A stretch of DNA of 42,131 nucleotides, from assembly GCA_027717595.1 (NCBI GenBank), contig JALLOF010000016.1:1-42131 (forward strand). Direction: 5' to 3'. The notes under the pieces were generated by a model that saw only the letters and a list, made by a program, of their open reading frames with translations, did no database searches and was not told the origin of the DNA. Below, piece after piece: positions 18,848-26,032 of this stretch; positions within the stretch are counted from its first letter, which is position 1; every line of letters begins with the position of its first letter. The DNA is from Nitrospinae bacterium AH_259_B05_G02_I21 (GTDB lineage: Bacteria; JADFOP01). Position numbers and translations under genes: made by a program.

Positions 18848-20010
18848 GCGACGTAGACCGCCGGCTCGACGCCTTCTGCCACGAGGAGGCCGGGGCGATA
18901 CTGGCCCTGCTCGAGCGGTTGGTCGCCATCCAGAGCGGAACCTCGAACAAGGCGGGGGTTGACGCCGTCGCAGCCCTAATGGCGGACGAGCTCGATGCCG
19001 TGGGTTTCACCGTGGAGCGCCACCGGCGGGAGGCATGCGGCGATCACCTTGTCGCTCGGCGGGGCGCAGAGGGGACCCCCCCTGTCTTGCTCGTCGGCCA
19101 CACCGACACGGTCTTCCCGCCGGAGGACCATCGGCCGGCCTTCTACGTGGACGGTGAGCGGTGCATGGGCCAAGGGGTCATCGACATGAAAGGGGGCCTG
19201 GCCTGTCTGGTTACCGCGCTTAGGGCCCTGGAAGCGACGGCCTCCTGGGCCGATGGGTCCGTCGTCGTCTTCCTCAACAGCGATGAGGAGGTCGGCTCGG
19301 TCGACTCTGGGTCCCTTCGGGACGCCCTCGGCCGCGAGGCCCGTTGCGCGCTGGTGATGGAGTGCGGAGGCAAGGGGGGCGAGGTTGTGGCCGCCCGGCG
19401 AGGCCAGTCCACCCTCCACCTGCAGGTCGAGGGGCGGGCGCTACACGCAGGCTCCCGTAACCCGCTTCGGGCCAACGCCATTTGCGAGCTGGCCCACCAG
19501 ATCGTCGCCCTGGAGGCCTTGACCGATCTCGACCGAGGCCGCTCCGTGAACGTGGGGCGGGTGGAGGGCGGCATCGGGGCCAACACCCTGGCCGCCGCGG
19601 CCGAGGCTTGGGTCGACGTTCGGTACGTGGACGAGGAGGATGGGGTCGCTCTTCGGTCCGAGATCGAGGCGATCGTAGGAAGCCCGTGTGTTGAAGGGTG
19701 TCGGTCCACCCTGCGGGCTACGGGCGGACGGCCCGCCTGGGCGACATCGCCGCCCACCGAGCGTATGCTCGCTGTCGTCCAGGAGGCGGCTAGAGCCCTC
19801 GGGCGGCCGGTCGGGGTCGAGCACCGATGGGGGGTATCGGACGCCAACGATCTCGCCGAGCTCGGCGTGGCGGTGCTTGACGGTTTCGGCCCGATGGGCG
19901 GAAAAGATCACACCCCCGAGGAGTACTGCTGGATTGCCTCGCTGGCCGAGCGCTCGGCCCTCCTGGCCGCCACCCTGGCGCGCATTCTCGCCGACCCAAC
20001 CCTGCCGTAG
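18844..20010 (+). CDS. M20-family metallopeptidase (carboxypeptidase G2-like)
   Basis: This is a predicted zinc exopeptidase that cuts a terminal amino acid, possibly glutamate, from peptides or acyl amino acids. It is 388 residues from ATG 18844, which overlaps the preceding stop. Metal-site motifs are seen in order: LLVGHTDTVFP (His86, Asp88), GQGVIDMKGGLA (Asp114), FLNSDEEVGS (catalytic Glu148, ligand Glu149) and KDHTPEEY with the final His. The lid or dimerisation domain lies about 190-300. There is no signal peptide. A GC-rich hairpin starts at its stop codon. Confidence 0.87.
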   Translation: MSDVDRRLDAFCHEEAGAILALLERLVAIQSGTSNKAGVDAVAALMADELDAVGFTVERHRREACGDHLVARRGAEGTPPVLLVGHTDTVFPPEDHRPAFYVDGERCMGQGVIDMKGGLACLVTALRALEATASWADGSVVVFLNSDEEVGSVDSGSLRDALGREARCALVMECGGKGGEVVAARRGQSTLHLQVEGRALHAGSRNPLRANAICELAHQIVALEALTDLDRGRSVNVGRVEGGIGANTLAAAAEAWVDVRYVDEEDGVALRSEIEAIVGSPCVEGCRSTLRATGGRPAWATSPPTERMLAVVQEAARALGRPVGVEHRWGVSDANDLAELGVAVLDGFGPMGGKDHTPEEYCWIASLAERSALLAATLARILADPTLP

Positions 20011-20026
20011 CCGCCGCGCAGGCGGC
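20010..20026 (+). terminator. GC-rich hairpin at end of the M20 gene
   Basis: GCCGCC and GGCGGC form a perfect six-base stem around a five-base loop, starting at the last base of the M20 stop codon. No T run follows, so this is at best a weak terminator or mRNA-end structure. The remaining bases up to 20208 hold nothing recognised. Confidence 0.35.
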
Positions 20027-20208
20027 GCCCCTCACGCAATGGCCTGTGGCCAACCGCGGGGCGCGGACGCCCATCAGCTAGGCGCCCCGGTGGACACCTC
20101 ATCGGGAGATACAGGAAAATCGAATAGGCAGGGGGGAGCGGCTGGTACGCCGCCCGTAGACGGTCGGTCGCCCTCTATTCTCCACGACCCCGCGCCGCGG
20201 AGCCGGGA

Positions 20209-20793
20209 TCATTCGGCAATGACCATAAGGGCCCGGGTGCGTTTTTTGGTCAACGACCGGTAGCTGTGTGGTATGCGTCCGTCGAGGTAGATACTGTCGC
20301 CTGCGTCCAGCACCACCACGGTGTCTTCGTAGTTCACCTCGAGCTTGCCTTCGAGCACGTGGATGAATTCGTCCCCGTGGTGGCTGAGGGGAGCCGCTTT
20401 GCTTTTGGCCACTTGGGAAAATTCCACGTAAAGCGGCTCCATCTTTTTGTTGGTCTTGCCTTTGACCAGGCTGGAATAGTGGTAGTTGCCGGGGTCGCGT
20501 CCCTCGATGAACCGCTTGGGGGCGGCATTCACCTCGTTGCGGCGAACAACGAGAATCCGCTCTTCGTCATCGGTGATGAAGTGGGTCAGAGGCACCTTGA
20601 GCGCGTTGGAAATTCTCAAAAGCGTTGGGAGGGGAGGGATGACCAGACCGTTCTCGACCTGGGAGAGCAAAGGTTTGGACAGTCCCGTTTTGTTCGAGAG
20701 GTCTTGGAGCGTGAATTGCCGGTCCTTTCTGAGGCGTTTGATTTTCGGGCCGATATTGAGAGCAAGGACTTCCTCTTTCACTGATTGAGTCAT
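20209..20793 (-). CDS. XRE-family regulator with C-terminal cupin
   Basis: The protein is 194 residues from ATG 20793, chosen for the GAGGGGGAGAG site about 9 nt upstream. An open frame runs 41 codons further but has no comparable site. Residues about 14-68 are an XRE helix-turn-helix (IKRLRKDRQFTLQDLSNKTG LSKPLLSQVENG). Residues about 120-190 are a cupin barrel (SHHGDEFIHVLEGKLEVNY, then LDAGDSIYLDGRIPHSYR). Such proteins sense a small molecule through the cupin and regulate nearby genes; the target here is unknown. It points toward the M20 gene and away from the regulatory region at 20920-21700. Confidence 0.88.
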   Translation of the reverse strand: MTQSVKEEVLALNIGPKIKRLRKDRQFTLQDLSNKTGLSKPLLSQVENGLVIPPLPTLLRISNALKVPLTHFITDDEERILVVRRNEVNAAPKRFIEGRDPGNYHYSSLVKGKTNKKMEPLYVEFSQVAKSKAAPLSHHGDEFIHVLEGKLEVNYEDTVVVLDAGDSIYLDGRIPHSYRSLTKKRTRALMVIAE

Positions 20794-20960
20794 CTGATTG
20801 TCTCTCCCCCTCGCTTTAACGGCTGGGTGGATTGACGTTGAGTCCATTGAGGACGATTTGAACACTGCTATGGCAGGGTCAGCATCCCTTTCATCATCCT
20901 GACTTGCCCTGCCCACGAATTTTGATCTTGTTTACGTTTCCTTAATCCAAAGATAACATA

Positions 20961-20989
20961 ATCATACCTTTTTTCAAGCTAAAAATCAA
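20961..20989 (-). promoter_or_regulatory. Sigma-70-type promoter for the XRE-cupin gene
   Basis: Read on the - strand, TTGATT (20989-20984) and TATGAT (20966-20961) are separated by 17 nt inside a strongly AT-rich stretch (about 20937-21020). The expected start point is near 20953, leaving a leader of about 160 nt before the start codon at 20793. Confidence 0.6.
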
Positions 20990-21158
20990 GTAATTTTAGA
21001 CATTTGTTTTCTTTTTGTCACATCCTGCAGACCTCATAATGTTGAAGGGCAAGGATGCGAGACGGGTCATGAGGTGTCGGGATCCCTGTTGACGGCGGGC
21101 CAATGGGCCACTTTATTAAACACCGTTTTACAATATGGTTAATTAATCGGAGGCCAAC

Positions 21159-21281
21159 ATGGCAGGGGGAAAACCGCATGTAGAGGAAGGGGCTAACTCG
21201 GGATGGCTGTTGCGGATACTGGATAATCTGTTGAAAAACTGGGGAAAAGCCTCCAGGTGCGTCCTAACATATGAAGAATGA
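21159..21281 (+). CDS. Possible 40-residue small protein
   Basis: A short frame starts at ATG 21159 with GGAGG six bases upstream and ends at TGA 21279-21281. The product would contain an amphipathic segment, WLLRILDNLLKNWGKAS. TTGACG at 21089-21094 with TTTATT 17 nt later is a possible promoter. The same bases contain DnaA-box-like sequences, so the frame may be accidental. No homology is recognised. Confidence 0.22.
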   Translation: MAGGKPHVEEGANSGWLLRILDNLLKNWGKASRCVLTYEE

Positions 21282-21344
21282 ATCCATTAACCAAGGACGG
21301 CCATTGCGCCCCCCTCAATGAAAAACTATAGGCGCTGTGGATAA
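21218..21344. other. Cluster of DnaA-box-like sequences
   Basis: Compared with TTWTNCACA, the cluster contains one exact box in reverse orientation (TGTGGATAA, 21336-21344). It also has two one-mismatch boxes (TGTTGAAAA 21229-21237 and TGGGGAAAA 21240-21248) and a two-mismatch site (ACTGGATAA 21218-21226). An AT-rich stretch lies about 200 bp to the left. This could be a replication origin or a DnaA-controlled regulatory site. The + strand ribosomal operon to the left would be head-on to a fork starting here, which argues against an origin. Confidence 0.3.
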
Positions 21345-21372
21345 CTAAATGCGCCTCAGACGCAAAAAGTGC

Positions 21373-21401
21373 TTGACAAAAAAACGACGTTAGAGTATAT
21401 A
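21373..21401 (+). promoter_or_regulatory. Strong sigma-70-type promoter for a candidate ncRNA
   Basis: A consensus -35 TTGACA (21373-21378), a 17-nt spacer and TATATA (21396-21401) predict a transcript starting near 21408. No start codon with a ribosome binding site follows for over 300 nt, and the next 220 nt are strongly structured. Confidence 0.68.
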
Positions 21402-21407
21402 TGATTG

Positions 21408-21632
21408 TGGCTCCTGGCAAGCAGGAGTTGCAAGAGTAAACGGGTCATTTGTAGATCAAGATGGGCCCCGGGTGGTTGGGGTGACGGAACGCTACTCCAA
21501 TCCTGTGCGGAGGCTTTAGCAGGGTTGCCTTGGAAGGCCTTCGGGCCGGACGGGTGGATTTGTTAAAGCGGCCAAGCGGGGACGGCGTAGGGAGACTGTT
21601 TCCCTGGATAACCCCTCGGGGCCTACCTTTTC
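21408..21632 (+). ncRNA. Candidate structured ncRNA, 6S-RNA-like rod
   Basis: No good ORF is present, but the region folds by hand into a single rod. A short hairpin (CTCCTG/CAGGAG, 21411-21427) comes first. Then 21458-21478 pairs collinearly with 21609-21629 (19 pairs, two mismatches). A central bubble follows (about 21479-21491 and 21591-21608, with GGAA/TTCC across it). Above it are 21492-21498 with 21584-21590, 21501-21506 with 21576-21581, 21513-21519 with 21563-21569, and an apical GGCC-TTCG-GGCC hairpin at 21536-21547. TTTT follows the closing stem. The rod-with-bubble shape and the roughly 170-nt core resemble 6S RNA, which binds RNA polymerase holoenzyme. The identity is inferred from shape only; the ncRNA itself is likelier than its name. 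Confidence 0.5.
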
Positions 21633-21647
21633 GCCCAATCGGGTTGT

Positions 21648-21676
21648 TTGACTTTCTCAGGCCTCTTCTATACAAT
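21648..21676 (+). promoter_or_regulatory. Sigma-70-type promoter for the 199-residue protein gene
   Basis: TTGACT (21648-21653), a 17-nt spacer and TACAAT (21671-21676) lie just after the candidate ncRNA and about 80 nt before the ATG at 21759. Confidence 0.58.
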
Positions 21677-21758
21677 TTGAACCGCGTTCAATGCGCCCAT
21701 AATAGCGTGACACCGCCTTGGCGGTGGCCGAACGCCCTCCACACGGGATAGGGTAACG

Positions 21759-22358
21759 ATGGGGACGCTACGAGACCAACTTTTTCAAGAGTTTGCCCAG
21801 ATGGGAATCAACGAGTCGATTGCTGAGTTTCGACGCAAGTTTCAAGTGAAGAAGGGCGATCGGTTCAACTATAAAGGCATTACCTACGAGATTAGCCCGG
21901 CCAGCGTGGGGGTCGATGGGATCGAATTCGAAATCAGCTCCAAGATTCCTCAGGACGAACTCTCAAAGTCGGTGACCCTCGACGAGTACTTCAAGGAAAT
22001 CAAAAAGATCATGACACGCCAGCCCAAGAAGCCTTTCTCCATCGACAAGGAAAATATCATTCGTGAGATGGGAGACGATGAGGTCAAAGAGCGCGACTAC
22101 GTCAAGCTCAGGTATCAGTTCAAGGATGAAGAGATCTTCAAGTCAAAGGCGCTTGTCCAACAGGCGTCCGATATGGACACCAAGGCCGTTGCATCGTTGC
22201 CGGCGGTTCCTGGCGTGCAAACGGTGGCTGGCCGCCTGGTGCTGTTGGCCGTCCGCGACGGCTTGCGAGACGCCGCCAATGAAACCATGGACCACCTCAT
22301 CGAGGCTAACGAACAGGTTCGTCAAACCAAGTTGAAGAAATCGAAAAAGAAGAAGTAG
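21759..22358 (+). CDS. Hypothetical protein, 199 residues
   Basis: I do not recognise this protein. It is soluble-looking, without a signal peptide or membrane span. The N-terminal half has a compact motif, KKGDRFNYKGITYEISPASV, which looks like a small beta fold. A charged middle region (KEIKKIMTRQPKKPFSIDKE) follows, and the last ten residues are almost all Lys (TKLKKSKKKK). The Lys tail suggests nucleic-acid or membrane contact. It has its own promoter, starts about 130 nt after the candidate ncRNA, and ends 4 nt before the YprB-like exonuclease gene, so the two are probably co-transcribed. Confidence 0.8.
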   Translation: MGTLRDQLFQEFAQMGINESIAEFRRKFQVKKGDRFNYKGITYEISPASVGVDGIEFEISSKIPQDELSKSVTLDEYFKEIKKIMTRQPKKPFSIDKENIIREMGDDEVKERDYVKLRYQFKDEEIFKSKALVQQASDMDTKAVASLPAVPGVQTVAGRLVLLAVRDGLRDAANETMDHLIEANEQVRQTKLKKSKKKK

Positions 22359-22362
22359 GCCC

Positions 22363-22824
22363 ATGCTGGCCTATCTGGACATCGAGACCTCCTACGATGG
22401 GGCGCTCACCGTAGTTGGCCTCTGGCGGCCACATGGCGGCCTGTCCCAATGGGTCAGCCCTGATATTGACTCCGCTGAGCTTCTCGAGGCCCTCTCCGGC
22501 GCTCAGGCGCTTTATACCTATAACGGCCACCGATTCGACCTCCCTGTCATCCATCGGCGTCTCGGTCTCAATCTGAGGCGGCTTTTCGCCTCCCGCGACC
22601 TCATGTACGATTGCTGGCGTCGCGGCCTCTACGGGGGCCTGAAAGCTGTTGAGCGCCAGCTCGGCATTCCCCGCTCCCTGCCCCACCTCGACGGGCGGGA
22701 CGCCATGCGCCTGTGGGCCGCCTACGTGGATCGGGGCGAGGAAGAGGCCCTGGAGTTGCTGTTGCGCTACAATCGAGAGGACGTCGAAAACCTCGATCTG
22801 CTTAGGTCCCACCTGTCCGCTTGA
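22363..22824 (+). CDS. YprB-type RNase-H-fold exonuclease domain protein
   Basis: This is a predicted DEDD-family 3'-5' exonuclease of 153 residues. Motif I is LAYLDIETS (Asp, Glu), motif II is TYNGHRFDLPVIHRR (Asp), and the C-terminal YNREDVENLDLLRSHL supplies the last Asp. The protein consists only of the nuclease domain. The close neighbour upstream suggests a two-gene unit. The substrate, RNA or DNA, is unknown. Confidence 0.85.
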   Translation: MLAYLDIETSYDGALTVVGLWRPHGGLSQWVSPDIDSAELLEALSGAQALYTYNGHRFDLPVIHRRLGLNLRRLFASRDLMYDCWRRGLYGGLKAVERQLGIPRSLPHLDGRDAMRLWAAYVDRGEEEALELLLRYNREDVENLDLLRSHLSA

Positions 22825-22869
22825 GCTCGGGCGAGCGCCTTCGACCTCTCGGACCCGAGGAGCCTCCGT

Positions 22870-24125
22870 ATGGAAACCGTCATCATTCCCTGGGGCGCGT
22901 GGTATGAGAGCGAACCCCGCCGCCTTGCCTTTCCCGATCGCTATGAGCTCTTCGCCCCACCCGTCCCGGGAGGCCCGCGCCTGGATGACGAGGCCATCCG
23001 AGAGGCCCTCGAGCGTCCCGTCGGCTCCCCGCCCCTTGCGGAGCTCGCCCGGGGGCGCTCCAGCGTGGCGGTGGCCGTTGACGACCTCACCCGGCCCACG
23101 CCGGCGGGCCGAGTGCTCTCGTGGGTACTGGAGACCCTCGGGGAGGCGGGCATCGGCCCCGAGGACGTCTCGGTCGTTGTGGCCTTGGGGGCCCACCGGC
23201 CCCTCCAGCGAAGCGATCTGTTGAAAAAGCTTGGGCCCGACGTGGTTGGGCAGGTGGCCGTCTTCAACCACTCGCCCTACGACGGCCTGGTGGATTTCGG
23301 CACAACCCAGAGTGGCACGCCCATCGTCATCAATAGGTGGTTCGCCCAGGCGGACCTCAAAATCACCGTCGGAGCGGTCTTGCCCCACCCGACGGCCGGC
23401 TTCGGCGGCGGGGCGAAGATCGTACTTCCGGGGCTCGCCAGCCTCGAGGCGCTGGAGGCGAATCACGGGCCCGCCGTCAGGGAGGTGGCCGGGCGGGTGG
23501 GCCAGATTGAGGACAATGCCCTCCGGGCCGATTTGGAGGAGGGAGTGGCCGCAGTAGGGGTGGACTTCAGCATCAACGTAGTCTGCCCGGCCGCGGGTGA
23601 GGTCGCCGCGCTCGTCGCCGGCCACCCGGTGGAGGCCCACCGAGTCGCCTGCGCCGAGGCCCGGGAGTTGTTCACCGTCCCGGCCCCCCCCCCGGCCCCG
23701 TCGATATCCTTTGCTTGAACGCCTATCCAAAGGACACCGAATTTCTCCAGGTGGTTAACGCCTTCAACGTCTGGGCCGACCGCTCCCAGCCCCTGGTCGC
23801 CGACGGCGGGACGCTCGTAGTCCTGACGGCGGCCTCAGAGGGGTTTGGCACCCACGGGCTGCTGGGCCCTGGCGGGCGGCTCTACCGTCCGCTGGCCGAG
23901 CGGGCGGGCTTCGCCGGTCTGTTCGAGGGGCGGGCCGTGGCGGTCGTCTGCCCGAACGTCACCCGGCGCGAGCTGGAGTTCGTCTTTCCCGCGTCCACCG
24001 CTCTGTTCGCCGACTGGCCGGAGTGTCGAGCCTTTCTGGAGGACCGCCATCCGGCCTCCGCCCGGGTGGCGCTCTACGCCGCCTCGGCCATGCAGATGCT
24101 CGAGACCCCGGAAGGTGACGCATGA
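22870..24125 (+). CDS. LarA-type nickel-dependent racemase/epimerase family protein, frameshifted
   Basis: The family founder LarA racemises lactate with a nickel-pincer cofactor; others act on different 2-hydroxyacids. The first frame (from ATG 22870, GAGGAGCC upstream) carries VAVDDLTRPTP, VALGAHRPLQ and the cofactor region HPTAGFGGGAKIVLPG, whose Lys matches the pincer attachment site, then ANHGPAV with the next His. It runs into a run of ten C (23684-23693), after which the protein continues in another frame (VDILCLNAYPKDTEFLQ to the stop at 24123-24125). One extra C joins the two into about 418 residues, the normal length. The hydroxyacid substrate is not known. Confidence 0.85.
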
Positions 24126-24589
24126 CGGGCCCCGGGCCGGACGCCGTCTTCGTCTACGGCACCCTCCTTCCGGGAGAGGCGAACTTCCGGTGGATCGCCC
24201 CGATGGTCGCTGGCCGACAGGCTGGCCGGACCCGCGGCCGCCTCTTCCACCTTCCTCTCGGGTACCCGGCCCTGGTGGAGTCGGAGACCGGCTGGGTGCG
24301 CGGAGAGCTATTGCGCTTCAATCAGCCGATGGAGAAGGTCCTGGAGGTGTGTGACCGGATCGAGGGCTATCAGCCAGGGAACGAAACCGCGAGCCTCTTC
24401 GTCCGGATCGTCAAGCAGGTGGAGCCCCATGAGGGGGCTTCGGTCGAGGCGTGGTGTTACAGTCTCAGCCCCGCCAAGCACGAGGCGCTTTTGCACCAGG
24501 GCCAGGAGGTAATCGGCGGCGACTGGCTCGCCTTCCGCCGACAGCAGGGGGCCCAGGGCAAGACCCCGCCTGAGCGCCCAGAGGCTTAA
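24122..24589 (+). CDS. Gamma-glutamylcyclotransferase-like (AIG2/GGCT fold) protein
   Basis: The protein is 155 residues. The N-terminal DAVFVYGTLLPGEANF is the substrate-pocket motif of the family. VLEVCDRIEGYQPGNETASLF carries the usual catalytic Glu region, and VEAWCYSLS closes the barrel. Members release 5-oxoproline from gamma-glutamyl amines or peptides. The ATG overlaps the preceding stop (ATGA), so it is coupled to the LarA-like gene. Its TAA overlaps the convergent dGTPase stop by 4 nt. Confidence 0.83.
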   Translation: MTGPGPDAVFVYGTLLPGEANFRWIAPMVAGRQAGRTRGRLFHLPLGYPALVESETGWVRGELLRFNQPMEKVLEVCDRIEGYQPGNETASLFVRIVKQVEPHEGASVEAWCYSLSPAKHEALLHQGQEVIGGDWLAFRRQQGAQGKTPPERPEA

Positions 24590-25899
24590 ACCCTCTCGTG
24601 GGGGTCGAAGAGCTTTTTGTGCTCGTCGATGGCGAAGCGGTCCGTCATGCCGGCGATGTAATCGCAGATTGCCCGTTTTATCCGTCCCTCGTTCTCCAGG
24701 TGGATCGGGTTGGCCCGTAAGGCGGTGGCGCGGGCCTCGCTGGCGAGGTCGTCGGGGAGTTCTTTATCCAGACGCTGGTTTTCCTCCCAGGTCTCAGCAA
24801 TGGCGGCGTAGGAAGAGGGAGGCAGCTGGCGAGGATTTTCCGCGTAGGCCGTAAAGAGGTCGGTGAGAATCCTTCGGGCCTTGGCCTCCATCCGGATTAT
24901 CCTGGAGTGCTGGTAGAGGTGGGCCATGAGAAAGTCTTTCAGCTCTCGGTTCTTCTTGCTCATATCGGCGCTGAAGGAGACTAGGTCGGCGTGGCGCGGG
25001 TCGCGGGCCTGCTCCACCGAATCGATCTGCGCGTCGCCCAAGCACTGGTGAACGGTCGAGACGAGGTCGGTCACCTGCGCGTTGATGATGTGGCGGACCG
25101 TCTGGTGCTTCCACAGGCTGAAGGGCTCACTCGGCCACCGCTGGCGGATGCGCGCGAAGTGCTCCCTCCACAGCGTGACGGCCTCGAGCGCCTCCGGATC
25201 GATCATGTCTGAGGTCAGCCCGTCGTCGATGTCGTGGTTGTTGTAGGCGATCTCGTCGGCCACATTGACGATCCGGGCCTCCAGGGTGGAGAGGGTCGTG
25301 GGGTCGTAGCCTTCGGCCTGGCTCTGGTCGTACTCGGAGCTGTGCTTGGCGATGCCCTCCCGAACCTCGTAGGTGAGGTTGAGGCCAGGGAAGTCGGGGT
25401 ACCGGGTCTCCAGCTCCTCGATCACTCTCAGGCTCTGGCGGTTGTGCTCGAACCCCCCGTGGTCGGCCATGAGCTTGTTCATGATCGTCTCGCCGGAGTG
25501 ACCGAAGGGGGTGTGGCCGAGGTCGTGAGCGAGGGCGATGGTCTCGGCCAGATCTTCGTTGAGCCGGAGGATACGGGCGATGGTGCGGGTGATTTGGGTG
25601 ACCTCGAGGGTGTGGGTCAGGCGGGTGCGGTAGTAATCCCCTTCGTGGTTGACGAAGACCTGGGTCTTGTACTCCAGGCGGCGGAAGGCGGCGCAGTGGA
25701 TGATGCGGTCTCGGTCGCGCTGGTAGGCGCTGCGAACGGGGTGCTCGACTTCGGGATGGCGGCGCCCCCGGGAGGAGGCGCTCTTCATCGCGTAGGGCGC
25801 CAGGCGGTCGGCTTCAAGTTTTTCGTGTTGCTCGCGGCTTAGCACGGCTGGGCGGCCTCCGGGCGGGGGAGTAAAGCGGTCGTCTTGCGTGTATATCAT
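24586..25899 (-). CDS. dgt: dGTPase-type HD phosphohydrolase
   Basis: This enzyme is predicted to hydrolyse dGTP or other dNTPs to the deoxynucleoside and triphosphate. It is 437 residues from ATG 25899; an in-frame GTG at 25953 lies inside the opposing promoter and is less likely. The HD motifs are RDRIIHCAAFRRLEYKTQV, TRLTHTLEVTQITRTIAR and ETIALAHDLGHTPFGHSGE, with the later EIAYNNHDIDDG. It ends with ICDYIAGMTDRFAIDEHKKLF, typical of the deoxyguanosinetriphosphate triphosphohydrolase-like group. Specificity cannot be read from sequence. Confidence 0.9.
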   Translation of the reverse strand: MIYTQDDRFTPPPGGRPAVLSREQHEKLEADRLAPYAMKSASSRGRRHPEVEHPVRSAYQRDRDRIIHCAAFRRLEYKTQVFVNHEGDYYRTRLTHTLEVTQITRTIARILRLNEDLAETIALAHDLGHTPFGHSGETIMNKLMADHGGFEHNRQSLRVIEELETRYPDFPGLNLTYEVREGIAKHSSEYDQSQAEGYDPTTLSTLEARIVNVADEIAYNNHDIDDGLTSDMIDPEALEAVTLWREHFARIRQRWPSEPFSLWKHQTVRHIINAQVTDLVSTVHQCLGDAQIDSVEQARDPRHADLVSFSADMSKKNRELKDFLMAHLYQHSRIIRMEAKARRILTDLFTAYAENPRQLPPSSYAAIAETWEENQRLDKELPDDLASEARATALRANPIHLENEGRIKRAICDYIAGMTDRFAIDEHKKLFDPHERV

Positions 25900-25920
25900 A
25901 GTGGCGGGAGAAAGGAAAGG

Positions 25921-25937
25921 CGCCCCGTGGAGGGGCG
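25921..25937. repeat. Perfect 6-bp inverted repeat upstream of dgt
   Basis: CGCCCC and GGGGCG flank a five-base loop between the dGTPase start and the promoter of the divergent lipoprotein gene. It may be an operator or an mRNA 5' hairpin of the dGTPase transcript. Confidence 0.35.
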
Positions 25938-25946
25938 AGAAATCCG

Positions 25947-25975
25947 TTGACACCGCCCAGGCGCGGCGTTATCAT
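25947..25975 (+). promoter_or_regulatory. Sigma-70-type promoter for the FG-GAP lipoprotein
   Basis: A consensus TTGACA (25947-25952), a 17-nt spacer and TATCAT (25970-25975) predict a start point near 25982, about 50 nt before the start codon. Confidence 0.66.
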
Positions 25976-26032
25976 CAAATGCCGTAAGCATTTAGAGCAA
26001 TTGAGGGCTGAACCCTAAGACAGGTGGAAACC

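Noticed and set aside
21445-21675. 76-codon - strand frame across the candidate ncRNA
   Set aside because: The product is rich in Arg and Pro with no pattern, and the region is better explained by the paired RNA helices and + strand promoters.
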